Shown here piece by piece: positions 46,739 to 57,004 of a stretch of DNA of 64,000 nucleotides. Each line of letters starts with the position of its first letter. The first letter of the stretch is position 1. A model generated the notes under the pieces. It searched no databases. It had not been told where the DNA came from and saw nothing but the letters and a program-made list of their open reading frames with translations. Source of the stretch: Mumia xiangluensis. GTDB lineage: Bacteria > Actinomycetota > Actinomycetes > Propionibacteriales > Nocardioidaceae. A program made the translations under genes and the position numbers. Location: positions 682,001 through 746,000 of the forward strand of contig NZ_WJYO01000002.1 in NCBI RefSeq assembly GCF_010994095.1. The letters run 5' to 3'.

Positions 46739-48754
46739 TCAGTCGTCGTCGTTGCGACGACCTGTCGACGGGGTCGACTGGTTGATCTGCATCAGGAACT
46801 CGACGTTGCTCTTCGTCGACTTCAGCTTCTCGAGCATCAGCTCCAGGGCCTGCTGACCGTCCAGGGCCGACAGCACGCGCCGGAGCTTCCAGATGATCGC
46901 GAGCTCCTCGCGGCTCATCAGCAGCTCCTCGCGGCGGGTGCCGGACGACTCGACGTCGATCGCCGGGAAGATGCGCCGGTCCGCGAACTCGCGGCGCAGG
47001 CGGAGCTCCATGTTGCCCGTGCCCTTGAACTCCTCGAAGATCACCTCGTCCATCCGCGAGCCGGTCTCCACCAGCGCGGTGGCGAGGATGGTCAGCGAGC
47101 CGCCGTCCTCGATGTTCCGCGCCGCACCGAAGAACTTCTTCGGCGGGTAGAGCGCCGAGGAGTCGACGCCGCCGGAGAGGATTCGACCGCTCGCGGGTGC
47201 CGCCAGGTTGTAGGCGCGGCCGAGGCGTGTGATCCCGTCGAGGAGCACGACTACGTCGTGCCCGAGCTCGACGAGGCGCTTGGCCCGCTCGATCGCCAGC
47301 TCGGCGACCGTGGTGTGGTCGGTCGCTGGACGGTCGAAGGTCGAGGCGATGACCTCGCCCTTGACCGTGCGCTGGAAGTCGGTGACCTCCTCAGGACGCT
47401 CGTCGACGAGGACGACCATCAGGTGGCACTCGGGGTTGTTGGTCGTGATCGCGTTGGCGATCTGCTGCATGACCATCGTCTTGCCGGCCTTCGGCGGCGA
47501 CACGATCAACCCGCGCTGCCCCTTGCCGATCGGGGCGACGATGTCCATGATCCGGCCCGTCATCTGGGTCGGCTCGGTCTCGAGGCGAAGGCGCTCGGAG
47601 GCATAGAGCGGCGTGAGCTTCGCGAACTCGACGCGCTGCTTGGCCTCTTCGATCGTCATGCCGTTGACCGACTCGATCTTGACGAGCGGGTTGAACTTCT
47701 CCTTGCGCTCGCCCTCGCGGGGCTGGCGCACCTGGCCGACGATCGCGTCGCCCTTGCGCAGGCCCCACTTGCGGACCATCGAGAGGGAGACGTACACGTC
47801 GTTCTCGCCCGGGAGGTAGCCGCTGGTGCGCACGAAGGCGTAGTTGTCGAGGACGTCGAGGATGCCCGCCGCCGGGATCAGGACGTCGTCCTCGCTCACG
47901 ATCGGCTCGGCCTCGCGACCGCCACGCTCGCTGCCGCGCTCGCGCTCGCCCCGGTTGCGGTTGCGGTTGCGGTTGCGGTTGCGGCGGCGACCGCCGCCCT
48001 CGCCGTCGCTGTCGTCGCCACGGTTGGCGTCACCACGATCGTTGCGGTCGCCACGGTTGGCGTCACCACGGTCGTTGCGGTCGCCACGGTTGGCGTCACC
48101 ACGGTCGCTGCGCTCGCCACGGTTGGCGTCACCACGGTCGCTGCGCTCGCCACGGTTGGCGTCACCACGGTCGCTGCGCTCGCCACGGTTGGCGTCACCA
48201 CGGTCGCTGCGCTCGCCACGGTTGGCATCGCCACGGTCGCTGCGCTCGCCGCGGTTGTCGTTCTTCTTGTCACCGCGCTCGTTGCGGCTGTCGTTCTTCT
48301 TCTCGCCGCGGTCGTCGCCGCGGTTGTCCTTCTTCTCGGAGCGCTCGGCGCGGTCGCCGCGCGACTTCTCGCTCCGGTCCTCGCGGGGCGCTTCCGCCTT
48401 GTCACGGGGCTGGTCCGCACCGCGATCTGCGCGGGCCTGCTGGGTCCGCTCCTCGCGCGGCGCCTCGGCGCGCGCTGCGGGCTCGCGAGCGGGCTCGGCC
48501 ACGACGGCAGCGGCTGCCGCCTGGGGGGTCGCGCCAGCGGCGGAGCCGCCTCCCTGCGCAGCCTGGATGGCCTCGATCAGGGCGCCCTTGCGCATCTTGC
48601 CGACGCCCTTGATGCCCAGACCGGAGGCGATCTGCTGCAGCTCGGGGAGCACCATGCCGTTCAGGCCGGTGCCACGTCGGCGCGGGGTCTTGGCAGCCGC
48701 GGTGTCGACCGCGGGCTCGCCGGCGCCGCCGAGCAGGGTTGGTGTTTCGGTCAC
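46739..48754 (-). CDS. rho: Transcription termination factor Rho with large disordered insertion
   Basis: Hexameric RNA helicase ending untranslated transcripts. 671 residues from GTG 48754, after GGAAGGA. Parts: N-terminal helix bundle ([20 protein letters not shown]), an Ala-rich then highly charged disordered region (about 80-275), then RNA-binding OSB fold ([20 protein letters not shown]) and the RecA-like motor (P-loop [32 protein letters not shown]). The insert has seven copies of an 11-residue unit and an Arg-Asn run. Extended Rho inserts are usual in actinobacteria, but the repeat is unusually regular. Confidence 0.96.
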   Translation of the reverse strand: MTETPTLLGGAGEPAVDTAAAKTPRRRGTGLNGMVLPELQQIASGLGIKGVGKMRKGALIEAIQAAQGGGSAAGATPQAAAAAVVAEPAREPAARAEAPREERTQQARADRGADQPRDKAEAPREDRSEKSRGDRAERSEKKDNRGDDRGEKKNDSRNERGDKKNDNRGERSDRGDANRGERSDRGDANRGERSDRGDANRGERSDRGDANRGERSDRGDANRGDRNDRGDANRGDRNDRGDANRGDDSDGEGGGRRRNRNRNRNRNRGERERGSERGGREAEPIVSEDDVLIPAAGILDVLDNYAFVRTSGYLPGENDVYVSLSMVRKWGLRKGDAIVGQVRQPREGERKEKFNPLVKIESVNGMTIEEAKQRVEFAKLTPLYASERLRLETEPTQMTGRIMDIVAPIGKGQRGLIVSPPKAGKTMVMQQIANAITTNNPECHLMVVLVDERPEEVTDFQRTVKGEVIASTFDRPATDHTTVAELAIERAKRLVELGHDVVVLLDGITRLGRAYNLAAPASGRILSGGVDSSALYPPKKFFGAARNIEDGGSLTILATALVETGSRMDEVIFEEFKGTGNMELRLRREFADRRIFPAIDVESSGTRREELLMSREELAIIWKLRRVLSALDGQQALELMLEKLKSTKSNVEFLMQINQSTPSTGRRNDDD
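47952..47984 (-). repeat. 6-bp repeat encoding an Asn-Arg run in Rho
   Basis: GGTTGC repeated five times with edges, encoding alternating Asn-Arg (minus strand). It lies just after the [11 protein letters not shown] array in the protein and before the OSB fold. Confidence 0.9.
48017..48247 (-). repeat. 33-bp tandem repeat in rho (7 copies)
   Basis: Seven head-to-tail 33-bp units (starts at 48017, 48050, 48083, 48116, 48149, 48182, 48215), nearly identical, plus a decayed eighth at 48248-48280. On the minus strand they encode [11 protein letters not shown] five times and [11 protein letters not shown] twice. Copy number changes keep the frame. Confidence 0.95.
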
Positions 48755-49062
48755 GTGAGGTCCTTCCCACGTCAGGCGGCGCTCAGGCACCGCTCGTTGT
48801 CAGCGGTCCGTACGATGTCGCGGACCACCAAGCTCGACCTCGCACAACGAGGCCGAACGAAGCATTGCAGATTTCCCACGCGGGTCCTGGAGCTCCGAGC
48901 GTCGAGCGACGTCGGGGAGGATGCGGGGATGAACGGGAGATCGAGGGGGTTCGATCGAATCAGACCCTCTCGGATCACCTGATCGACCATAACACCCGGT
49001 ACGGTCCATCTGTTCCACGCGGGTGCCGCGAGTCACACAATCGTGACCTAACGCCCGAGCGC
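48755..49062 (-). other. 308-bp leader between thrB and rho
   Basis: No gene is seen. The minus strand carries an A/T-richer patch with TATGGT (about 48988-48993) that could be a -10, leaving a leader of about 230 bases before the rho GTG. Several short hairpins are possible. Long rho leaders are used for autoregulation in other bacteria. No riboswitch family recognised. Confidence 0.4.
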
Positions 49063-49977
49063 TCACGCGGGGCGCGCACCCTGAGCATCGATCCCCAGCG
49101 GGAGGGCCGCCCAGCCCGCGGGAGCCCGCGCGACCAGGCGCGCCTCGTCGTACGCGTCGGTGACGAACGCGAGCACGGTCGGGCCGGCACCGGAGATGAT
49201 CGCCGGGACGCCGTCGGCCCGCAGCTGTTCCACCAGCGTGAAGGACTCCGGCATCGCGGGAGCGCGGTAGTGCTGGTGCAGCCGGTCGTCGGTCGCCTCG
49301 AGGAGCAGCTCGGGGCGTCCTCCGAACGCTGCGACGAGCAGGGCAGCGCGTCCAGCGTTGCGCGCGGCGTCGGCGTGCGGGACCGACGCGGGCAGCAGCC
49401 CGCGCGCGACCTCCGTCTTCACGCCGTCGGTCGGGACGAGCGCCACGGTGGAGACCGACGCGTCGAGACGGACGGCACGGCCCCCGTCCTCGTCCGTCCA
49501 CGCGATCGTCAACCCGCCGAGGAGCGCGGCGGCGACGTTGTCGGGGTGGCCCTCGATCTCGGTGGCGAGCCGCAGCGCGGCAGCGTCGTCGAACGCCGCG
49601 ACCTCTGGCGCCGGATCCTCGACCGCGAGGAGGGCGCGCGCCGCCGAGATGCCGCCGACGATCGCCGCAGAGCTGGACCCGAGCCCGCGTGCGTGCGGGA
49701 TCCGGTTGACGCAGTGCACGCGCAGACCGGGCTGGGGGACGCCGAGCCGGGCGAACACCGAGCGCAGCGCGCGCACGACCAGGTGCGACTCGTCCAACGG
49801 GACCTCGTCCGCACCGACACCGGAGACGGTGACCTCGAGCCCGTCGCCGTGGACGACCTCGGCGGTCACCTCGTCGTAGAGGCGCAGCGCGAGCCCGAGC
49901 GCATCGAATCCGGGGCCGAGGTTCGCCGACGAGGCCGGGGTCACGACCGTGACCGACCCCGGGACGAACCTGCTCAT
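49063..49977 (-). CDS. thrB: Homoserine kinase
   Basis: GHMP kinase converting homoserine to O-phosphohomoserine. 304 residues; [20 protein letters not shown] and the ATP loop [19 protein letters not shown], plus a C-terminal GAGPTVLAF. The ATG overlaps the thrC stop (ATGA). Last gene of the hom-thrC-thrB cluster. Confidence 0.96.
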   Translation of the reverse strand: MSRFVPGSVTVVTPASSANLGPGFDALGLALRLYDEVTAEVVHGDGLEVTVSGVGADEVPLDESHLVVRALRSVFARLGVPQPGLRVHCVNRIPHARGLGSSSAAIVGGISAARALLAVEDPAPEVAAFDDAAALRLATEIEGHPDNVAAALLGGLTIAWTDEDGGRAVRLDASVSTVALVPTDGVKTEVARGLLPASVPHADAARNAGRAALLVAAFGGRPELLLEATDDRLHQHYRAPAMPESFTLVEQLRADGVPAIISGAGPTVLAFVTDAYDEARLVARAPAGWAALPLGIDAQGARPA

Positions 49978-51053
49978 GCGAGACCGGCGAGCTCGGCGGC
50001 CTTGCTGACGTCGGCGTCGATGACGTTCTCCGGGATGACGCCGAGGTGCGAGAGCGCCGTGTCGATGTCCTTCAGTCCGTTGCCGGTCACGACCACCGAG
50101 ATCGTGGCGCCGCTGGGAGCCTCGCCCGCAGCGGCCGCCTTGAGCAACCCCGCCACGCCGGCGGCCGACGCCGGCTCGACGAAGACGCCGTCGCGACGGG
50201 CCAGCTCACGCTGGGCGTCGAGGATCTCCTGGTCGCTGACTGCGGCGATCCGCCCACGGGACTCGTCACGAGCAGCGATCGCCAGGTCCCACGACGCGGG
50301 GTTGCCGATCCGGATCGCGCTGGCGACGGTCTCGGGATCCGGCACCGGCGATCCGACGACGAGCGGCGCCGCTCCCTCGGCCTGGAACCCCCACATCTCC
50401 GGGGTGCGGGTGGCGACGCCGTCCGCGGCGTACTCGCCGTAGCCCAACCAGTACGCGGAGATGTTGCCGGCGTTGCCGACGGGCATCACGTGGAGGTCGG
50501 GCGCGTCGCCGAGGACGTCCACGATCTCGAAGGCGCCGGTCTTCTGGCCCTGGAGCCGCACCGGGTTCACCGAGTTCACGAGCGCGACCGGGTAGTCGTC
50601 GGCCATCCCGCGCGCCATGGCGAGGCAGTCGTCGAAGTTGCCGCGGACCTGCACCACGAGCGAGTCGAACATGAGCGCCTGCGCCATCTTGCCGGCAGCG
50701 ATCTTGCCCTGCGGGACGAGCACGATCGGCTGGAGGCCCGCACGGACGGCGTACGCGGCCATCGAGGCCGACGTGTTGCCGGTGGAGGCGCACACGACGG
50801 CCTTCGCGCCCTCGGCGGCCGCGACCGTGATCGCTGCCGTCATGCCTCGGTCCTTGAACGACCCCGTCGGGTTGCTGCCCTCGACCTTGAGCCAGACGTC
50901 GCTCCCCGTGGCCTCCGACAGCCACGTGGAGCGTACGAGGGGTGTGCCGCCCTCCCCCAGCGTCACGGCCGGCGCGTCGCCGACCACGGGGAGGCGGTCG
51001 CGGTACTCCTCGATCACGCCACGCCAGGGGCGGGCGCCGAGCTGCTCGGTCAC
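49974..51053 (-). CDS. thrC: Threonine synthase
   Basis: PLP enzyme making threonine from O-phosphohomoserine. 359 residues; PLP lysine in [26 protein letters not shown], and NAGNISAYW. The GTG start overlaps the hom stop and its own stop overlaps thrB, so all three are coupled. Confidence 0.96.
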   Translation of the reverse strand: MTEQLGARPWRGVIEEYRDRLPVVGDAPAVTLGEGGTPLVRSTWLSEATGSDVWLKVEGSNPTGSFKDRGMTAAITVAAAEGAKAVVCASTGNTSASMAAYAVRAGLQPIVLVPQGKIAAGKMAQALMFDSLVVQVRGNFDDCLAMARGMADDYPVALVNSVNPVRLQGQKTGAFEIVDVLGDAPDLHVMPVGNAGNISAYWLGYGEYAADGVATRTPEMWGFQAEGAAPLVVGSPVPDPETVASAIRIGNPASWDLAIAARDESRGRIAAVSDQEILDAQRELARRDGVFVEPASAAGVAGLLKAAAAGEAPSGATISVVVTGNGLKDIDTALSHLGVIPENVIDADVSKAAELAGLA

Positions 51054-52363
51054 AGTCCTTCTCCTTCGACGCGCATGACGGACGACACCTCGCGGACCAT
51101 GGGCAGGTCGCTGAGCTGCTGAACCGTCCGCGACAGTGCGGCGTCGGTCGCGGTGTGGGTGATGACGACGAGCTGGGCGTCGTCGCCGTGGCCTTCCTGG
51201 CGGACGGCCGAGATCGAGACCTCGTTGTCGGCGAACGCCAGGGCGACGGACGCGAGCACGCCTGCCTTGTCGTCGACGTCGAGGGCGATGTGGTAGCGGG
51301 TCCGGGCGTCACCGATCCCGAGGAGACGGCGGCGCGCGTGGGTCCGCTCGGGCGGCGCGGTGACCTCGAGGAGACGGTTGCGGGCCACCGAGACGACGTC
51401 GCCCAGCACGGCGCTCGCCGTCGGGGCTCCCCCGGCGCCGGGGCCGTAGAACATCAGCTGGCCCGCGGACTCGCTCTCCACGAACACGGCGTTGTAGGCG
51501 CCGCGGACGCTGGCGAGCGGGTGGTCCTTCGGGATCATCACGGGGTGGACACGGGCCGAGACGGCGCCGCCGTCCATGCTCTGGTCGCAGATCGCCAGGA
51601 GCTTGACCACGCAGCCCATGTCGTCGGCCGACGCGATCTCGTCCGCGGTGACCGTGGTGATGCCCTCGCGGTGCACGTCCTCGATCGTGACGCGGGTGTG
51701 GAAGGCGAGGCTCGCGAGGATCGCGGCCTTCGCGGCGGCGTCGAACCCCTCGACGTCGGCCGTCGGGTCGGCCTCAGCGAACCCGAGGCGCTGCGCCTCG
51801 GCGAGCGCCTCGTCGAAGCCCTGCCCGGTCGTCGTCATCGCATCGAGGATGAAGTTGGTGGTGCCGTTGACGATCCCCAGCACGCGCCGGACGTGGTCAC
51901 CGGTCAGCGACTCGCGCAACGGGCGGATGATCGGGATCGCGCCGGCGACCGCCGCCTCGTACGAGAGGTCCCGCTCGGCGTCCTCGGCGGCCGCGAAGAG
52001 AGTGCTGCCGTCCTCGGCGAGAAGGGCCTTGTTGCCGGTGACGACCGACGCTCCGTGCTCCAGCGCGGCCAGCACGAGCGACCTCGCCGGCTCGATGCCA
52101 CCGATGAGCTCGATGACCACGTCGAGGTCCCCACGCCGTACGAGCGCTGCCGCGTCCGTCGTCAGCAGGGCCGGGTCGAACGCCGTCTGGCGGTCCGGAC
52201 GGTCGCTGCCGACGGCGACGCCGACCAGCTCGAGACGGGCACCGATGCGTTGCGCCAGCTCGTCGGCGTCACGGGTCAGCAGGCGTGCGACCTCGCTGCC
52301 GACGGCGCCGTGGCCGAGCAACGCGACGCGCAGCGTGCGGGGTTCGTGCGGGTGGGAAGTCAC
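51050..52363 (-). CDS. hom: Homoserine dehydrogenase with ACT domain
   Basis: Reduces aspartate semialdehyde to homoserine. 437 residues from GTG 52363; NAD(P) loop [47 protein letters not shown] (in parts) and a C-terminal ACT domain (about 355-437, [20 protein letters not shown]) for threonine feedback. Follows lysA after 63 bases. Confidence 0.96.
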   Translation of the reverse strand: MTSHPHEPRTLRVALLGHGAVGSEVARLLTRDADELAQRIGARLELVGVAVGSDRPDRQTAFDPALLTTDAAALVRRGDLDVVIELIGGIEPARSLVLAALEHGASVVTGNKALLAEDGSTLFAAAEDAERDLSYEAAVAGAIPIIRPLRESLTGDHVRRVLGIVNGTTNFILDAMTTTGQGFDEALAEAQRLGFAEADPTADVEGFDAAAKAAILASLAFHTRVTIEDVHREGITTVTADEIASADDMGCVVKLLAICDQSMDGGAVSARVHPVMIPKDHPLASVRGAYNAVFVESESAGQLMFYGPGAGGAPTASAVLGDVVSVARNRLLEVTAPPERTHARRRLLGIGDARTRYHIALDVDDKAGVLASVALAFADNEVSISAVRQEGHGDDAQLVVITHTATDAALSRTVQQLSDLPMVREVSSVMRVEGEGL

Positions 52364-52426
52364 CGGTCCAGCCTAGTCGTGGTCGGGAACGTCGGACCTC
52401 GATGTCCGAACTCGGGTCACCGTCGG

Positions 52427-53824
52427 TCAGTCGACGTCGAGGCGCAGCAGGTCGTCCTCGGTCTCGCGCCGCACGATCAACCGCGCTGCCCCGTCCTTGA
52501 CCGCGACGACCGCGGGGCGCGGGACGTGGTTGTAGTTGGAGGCGAGCGAGCGGCAGTACGCGCCGGTGCCGGGCACCGCGACGAGATCGCCCGGCGCGAC
52601 GTCGTCCGGGAGGAACTCGTCCTTGACGACGATGTCACCGGACTCGCAGTGCTTGCCGACGACCCGGCTGAGGACCGGCGGGGCCGTGGACGCACGCGAG
52701 GCGAGCGAGCACGAGTAGTCCGCGTCGTACAGCGCCGTACGGACGTTGTCGCTCATGCCGCCGTCGACCGCGACGTAGCGCCTCGAGGCACCGCCGTCGA
52801 GAGCCACCTCCTTGGTCGTGCCGACCTCGTACAGGGTGAACGTCGACGGGCCGGCGATGGCGCGACCCGGCTCGATCGACAGGCGCGGGACCTCGATGCC
52901 CAGCGCCCGGCACTCGTGCTCGACGATCGTGCGCATCCCGTCGGCCAGCAGCTGCGGCGTGGACGGGTCGTCCTGGGTCGTGTACGCGATGCCGTAGCCA
53001 CCGCCGAGGTCCAGCTCGGGCGCGGTGTAGCCCAGCTCGGCGGCGATCCGGGCGTGCAGCCCGACGACGCGGTGGGCCGCGACCTCGAAGCCGGCCGTGT
53101 CGAAGATCTGCGAGCCGATGTGCGAGTGGAGGCCGAGCAGGTGCAGCGACGGCTGCGCCAGCACCCGGCGTACGGCCTCGAGAGCGTCGCCCTCGGTGAT
53201 CGAGAGCCCGAACTTCTGGTCCTCGTGCGCCGTGGCGATGTATTCGTGGGTGTGGGCCTCGACGCCGGCGGTGACGCGCACCATGACGTGGGCGGTGACG
53301 CCGAGCTCCGTGGCGAGGGCCGCGACGCGCTCGATCTCGACGAAGGAGTCGACGATGATCTTGCCGACGCCGACCTCGAGCGCCCGGCGGATCTCGGCGA
53401 CGCTCTTGTTGTTGCCGTGGTGGCCGATGCGGGACGGGTCGACCCCGGCACGCAGGGCGACGGCGAGCTCACCGCCGGTGCACACGTCCATCCGCAGGCC
53501 CTCCTCGGCGATCCACCGTGCGACCGACGTGCAGAGGAAGGCCTTCGCGGCGTAGTAGACGTCCCAGCCGGCGAACGCGTCGGCGAACGCGCGGGCCCGT
53601 CCGCGGAAGTCGTCCTCGTCGACGACGTACAGCGGCGTGCCGAACTCGGCGGCGAGCGCGGTCGCGCTCACGCCTGCGACGCTGATCTCACCGTCCGCGC
53701 GACGCTCGACGTTCGTCGCCCACAGGGACGCGACCAGTGCGTTGGTGTCCTCGGGCTCCCGCAGCCAGGCGGGTCCACGGCTTCCGGCCTGGCCGTGCAG
53801 GGCCCCGGCCTCGTGCGCGCGCAC
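52427..53824 (-). CDS. lysA: Diaminopimelate decarboxylase
   Basis: Last step of lysine synthesis, PLP-dependent. 465 residues; PLP lysine in VYYAAKAFLC, HGNNKS, DLGGGYGI, and the C-terminal GDLVAVPGTGAYCRSLASNYN (in parts). GTG start six bases after the argS stop, so coupled to argS. Confidence 0.96.
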   Translation of the reverse strand: MRAHEAGALHGQAGSRGPAWLREPEDTNALVASLWATNVERRADGEISVAGVSATALAAEFGTPLYVVDEDDFRGRARAFADAFAGWDVYYAAKAFLCTSVARWIAEEGLRMDVCTGGELAVALRAGVDPSRIGHHGNNKSVAEIRRALEVGVGKIIVDSFVEIERVAALATELGVTAHVMVRVTAGVEAHTHEYIATAHEDQKFGLSITEGDALEAVRRVLAQPSLHLLGLHSHIGSQIFDTAGFEVAAHRVVGLHARIAAELGYTAPELDLGGGYGIAYTTQDDPSTPQLLADGMRTIVEHECRALGIEVPRLSIEPGRAIAGPSTFTLYEVGTTKEVALDGGASRRYVAVDGGMSDNVRTALYDADYSCSLASRASTAPPVLSRVVGKHCESGDIVVKDEFLPDDVAPGDLVAVPGTGAYCRSLASNYNHVPRPAVVAVKDGAARLIVRRETEDDLLRLDVD

Positions 53825-53830
53825 CGGGCG

Positions 53831-55492
53831 TCACATCCGCTCGGGCGCCGAGACGCCGAGCAGCTCGAGGCCGTTGGCGACGACCGTCAGCGTGGCCTCC
53901 ACGAGGACCAGGCGTGCGCGGTGGACGTCGCCGATCTCCTCGTCGCCCTGCGGCAGGACGCGGCACACGTCGTAGAACTTGTGGAACGCCGACGCGGTGT
54001 CCTCGAGGTAGCGCGCGATGCGGTGGGGCTCGTGGTACTCGGCGGCGCGGGCCACGACCCGCGGGAACTCCGCGAGCGCCCGCAGCAGGTCGCCCTCGCG
54101 CTCGGTCGAGAGCAGCGAGAGGTCAGCGGAGTCGGGCGCGGGGACCAGCCCCAGGTCCGCGGCGTTCCGCAGGATGCTCGACAGCCGCGCGTGGGCGTAC
54201 TGGACGTAGTACACGGGGTTCTCGGCGCTCTGCCGCGTCACCTCGGCGACGTCGATCGTCAGCGGCGAGTCCACCGGGTGGCGCGACAGCGTGTAGCGCA
54301 GCGCGTCCACACCGATCATGTCGACAAGCTCCGACAGCGTCACGAGCGTGCCGGCCCGCTTGGAGAGCTTGAGCTCCTCCCCGTTGGACAGGATCTTCAC
54401 CAGCTGCCCGATCAGGACCTGCAGGTTGTATCCGGCCTGGTCGCCCGCACAGGCCGCCATCGCCTGGAGGCGGCCGACGTAGCCGTGGTGGTCGGCTCCC
54501 AGCAGGTAGAGGCACTGCTCGAACCCGCGAGCCCGCTTGTCGAGGTAGTAGGCGGTGTCGGAGGCGAAGTAGGTGAGCTCGCCGTTCGAGCGGACCAGCA
54601 CGCGGTCCTTGTCGTCGTCGAAGTCGGTCGTACGCATCCAGGTCGCGCCGTCCGCCTCGTACAGGTGGCCCTCGGCGGCGATGACCTCGAGCGCGCGATC
54701 GACCGCCCCGGAGGCGATGAGCGAGCGCTCGGAGAACCAGACGTCGAACAGCGTCCGGAAGCTCGCGAGATCGGCCTGCTGCTTCGCGAGCTGCAGCGCG
54801 TACCCCTTCTCCCGGAAGGCGACCGCCTGCTCGGACTCCGGCAGGTCGAGGATCCCGGGGTCGGCAGCCACGATCTCCGCGGCCAGGTCGACGACGTAGC
54901 CGCCGTGGTAGCCGTCCTCGGGAACGGCCTCGCCGCGCGCGACCGCCATCAGCGACGCGCCGAACTTGTCCATCTGGTTGCCGCGGTCGTTGATGTAGAA
55001 CTCGGTCGACACCCGTGCGCCTGCCGCCGTCAGCACCCGCGCGATCGCGTCGCCGACGACCGCCCAGCGCGTGTGGCCGAGGTGCAGCGGGCCGGTGGGG
55101 TTGGCGGAGATGAACTCGAGGTTCACCGCGCGGCCGGCGAGCACGTCGGAGCGACCGTACGCGCTGCCGGCGCGGACGATCTCGCCCGCGAGCGTGCCCT
55201 GCGCGCCGGTGTCGACGCGGACGTTGAGGAAGCCGGGCCCGGCGACCTCGACCGAGCCGATCCCCGGTGCCTGGGCGAGCTGCTCGGCGAGCGCCGCAGC
55301 GAGGTCGCGCGGAGCCATGCCCGCCTTCTTGCCCAGCTGCAGCGCGACGTTGGTCGCGTAGTCGCCGTGCTCCTTGACCTTGGGTCGCTCGACGACCACG
55401 GTCGTCGGCAGCTCGGTCAGGGCAAGGGTCCCTGCAGCCACGAGGGACTTCAGGGCGTCGACGATCGCGTCCGACAGCTGTTCGGGAGTCAC
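53831..55492 (-). CDS. argS: Arginyl-tRNA synthetase
   Basis: Class I synthetase, 553 residues. HIGH-type motif GPLHLGHTRW, an LSKRAG element in place of KMSKS, and a C-terminal anticodon-binding helical domain ending VSAPERM. Only 51 bases separate it from the receiver gene upstream. An Arg tRNA gene lies 0.5 kb away on the other strand. Confidence 0.96.
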   Translation of the reverse strand: MTPEQLSDAIVDALKSLVAAGTLALTELPTTVVVERPKVKEHGDYATNVALQLGKKAGMAPRDLAAALAEQLAQAPGIGSVEVAGPGFLNVRVDTGAQGTLAGEIVRAGSAYGRSDVLAGRAVNLEFISANPTGPLHLGHTRWAVVGDAIARVLTAAGARVSTEFYINDRGNQMDKFGASLMAVARGEAVPEDGYHGGYVVDLAAEIVAADPGILDLPESEQAVAFREKGYALQLAKQQADLASFRTLFDVWFSERSLIASGAVDRALEVIAAEGHLYEADGATWMRTTDFDDDKDRVLVRSNGELTYFASDTAYYLDKRARGFEQCLYLLGADHHGYVGRLQAMAACAGDQAGYNLQVLIGQLVKILSNGEELKLSKRAGTLVTLSELVDMIGVDALRYTLSRHPVDSPLTIDVAEVTRQSAENPVYYVQYAHARLSSILRNAADLGLVPAPDSADLSLLSTEREGDLLRALAEFPRVVARAAEYHEPHRIARYLEDTASAFHKFYDVCRVLPQGDEEIGDVHRARLVLVEATLTVVANGLELLGVSAPERM

Positions 55493-55543
55493 CTGCAGAT
55501 CGTATCGAGGCCCGTCAACGCGGATTCGGCGGATCTCCGCTTG

Positions 55544-55945
55544 CTACGCGTCGACGCCGTTGCCCTGGAGGACCTCGCGGACCGTCCGGACGAGCACCAT
55601 CGGGTCGAACGGCTTGGTGACGTACGCGTCGACGCCGACGTCCTGGCCGCGCTGGAGGTCGTGCGCCTGGACCTGCGTCGTGACCATCACCACGGGGATG
55701 TCCTTGGTGCTCGGCGACCGGCGCAGCGCTCGCACGGTGTCGAGGCCGTCCATGCGCGGCATGACGACGTCGATCGTGACGACGTCGGGACGGGTGTCGA
55801 CGACCACGTCCAGGCACTCGAGCCCGTCGGCGGCCTCGAGGACCGTCCAGCCCTCCAGCTCGAAGTTCGTCCGCAGAAGCAGCCGGATCGAGTCGGTGTC
55901 GTCGACCACCAGGACACGCGGCGGCCGGCCGTTCGGGAAGGGCAT
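55544..55945 (-). CDS. Stand-alone response-regulator receiver domain
   Basis: 133 residues, a CheY-like domain only. Acidic pair VVDDT, phospho-acceptor Asp in VVTIDVVMPRMDG, Thr in VMVTTQV and Lys in YVTKPFDP are all present, so it can be phosphorylated. No output domain and no kinase nearby. 51 bases upstream of argS on the same strand; co-transcription possible. Confidence 0.9.
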   Translation of the reverse strand: MPFPNGRPPRVLVVDDTDSIRLLLRTNFELEGWTVLEAADGLECLDVVVDTRPDVVTIDVVMPRMDGLDTVRALRRSPSTKDIPVVMVTTQVQAHDLQRGQDVGVDAYVTKPFDPMVLVRTVREVLQGNGVDA

Positions 55946-56004
55946 GTGCGCAACCGTACTCGGCGTGCGATACCGTTGTCCGGCCCGCTACAAAACGCGA
56001 GCGC

Positions 56005-56076
56005 GCCCCCGTAGCTCAGGGGATAGAGCACCGCCCTCCGGAGGCGGGAGCGTAGGTTCGAATCCTACCGGGGGCA
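56005..56076 (+). tRNA. tRNA-Arg (anticodon CCG)
   Basis: Folded by eye: acceptor GCCCCCG/CGGGGGC (56005-56011, 56069-56075), D arm with GGGGATAGAGC-like loop, anticodon stem CCGCC/GGCGG with loop CTCCGGA (anticodon 56038-56040 CCG), T arm GTAGG-TTCGAAT-CCTAC, discriminator A. CCA is not encoded. Reads the common CGG codon. Confidence 0.96.
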
Positions 56077-56082
56077 CAGACA

Positions 56083-56120
56083 AAGGGCCGCTGACCTGCA
56101 ACGACAGGTCGGCGGCCCTT
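56083..56120. terminator. Bidirectional terminator after tRNA-Arg
   Basis: AAGGGCCGCTGACCTG (56083-56098), loop of six, and its complement at 56105-56120 (one G-T pair). It lies between the tRNA (plus) and the hydroxyacyl-CoA dehydrogenase (minus), ending in TT on both sides. Confidence 0.85.
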
Positions 56121-56143
56121 CGGCTTGCTCAGCGCCGTACGGC

Positions 56144-57004
56144 TCAGGCGCCGTACGAGTAGAACCCCTCGCCGGACGCGGCCCCGAGCTTGCCTGCGTC
56201 GATGAAGTCGCGCTTGAGGATCTCGGCGAACTTCTGCTGCGTCGGATCGTCGGAGGTCCGCGCGATGTTGTACGGGGTGACCATCCCGATCACGTCGAAG
56301 ATCTGGAACGGCCCCAACGGAGCCCCGGTGGCGATCCGCCAGGTCTTGTCGATGGTCTCCACGTCGGCGACCCCGTCCACCCACAGCGCGGAGGCGGCGT
56401 TGAGGAGCGGCACGAGGAGCGAGTTCAGGACGTATCCGGGCCGCTCCTTCTTGACCTCGATCGGGACCATGCCGATCTCGCGCGCGAAGTCCACGACGGT
56501 CGCGTAGACGGCGGGGTCGGTCTTCGGGGTCCCCATCACCTCGGCGGTGTTCTGGACCCAGATGCGGTTGGCGAAGTGCAGGGCGAGGAACCGGTCCGGG
56601 CGTCCGGTGGCCTCCATGAAGTCGCTCGGCAGCAGCGTCGAGGAGTTCGTGGCGAAGATCGTCCGCTCGGGCGCGGCCGCTCCGACGGCCGTCCAGGTCG
56701 CGCGCTTGATCTCGAGGCTCTCCGGTACCGCCTCGATGACGAGGTCCGCGTCGGCGACGGCTGCGGCGAGGTCGGACGTGACGTTGATGCGCGCGAGGCC
56801 TGCCTCCGCCTTGCCTCCCGCAGCGCCGTCGACCTCCGCCTCGTACGTCGTGACGAGCCCGGCGAAGCGCTCGCGGGCCTTCTCGAGGGCCGGCTCGTCG
56901 ATGTCGTAGGCGACCACGTCGAACCCCGCGTACGCGGTGGCGTAGGCGATCTGCGAGCCGAGGACACCGGTCCCGAGGACAGTGACGGTCGTGATGTCGG
57001 TCAT
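56144..57004 (-). CDS. 3-hydroxyacyl-CoA dehydrogenase, single-domain
   Basis: 286 residues from ATG 57004, after GGAAGGGAG. NAD loop TVLGTGVLGSQIA, DIDEPALEK, EAVPESLEIK, NSSTLLPS, catalytic His in LALHFANRIW (not the usual HFFNPAP), and GYVLNSLLVPLLN. A distinct subgroup from the tandem enzyme at 21 kb. It overlaps the TetR gene (ATGA) and is surely in one operon with it. Substrate not determined. Confidence 0.88.
   Translation of the reverse strand: MTDITTVTVLGTGVLGSQIAYATAYAGFDVVAYDIDEPALEKARERFAGLVTTYEAEVDGAAGGKAEAGLARINVTSDLAAAVADADLVIEAVPESLEIKRATWTAVGAAAPERTIFATNSSTLLPSDFMEATGRPDRFLALHFANRIWVQNTAEVMGTPKTDPAVYATVVDFAREIGMVPIEVKKERPGYVLNSLLVPLLNAASALWVDGVADVETIDKTWRIATGAPLGPFQIFDVIGMVTPYNIARTSDDPTQQKFAEILKRDFIDAGKLGAASGEGFYSYGA

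Noticed and set aside
48017-48280. Possible CRISPR-like repeat array in rho
   Set aside because: Units are contiguous with no spacers and all encode in frame within Rho.
50942-56014. A very long open frame (about 1690 codons) on the plus strand opposite hom, lysA and argS
   Set aside because: It is antisense to well-conserved genes, its product is low-complexity (Arg/Asp/Val-rich), and such frames arise from strong GC bias at third positions.
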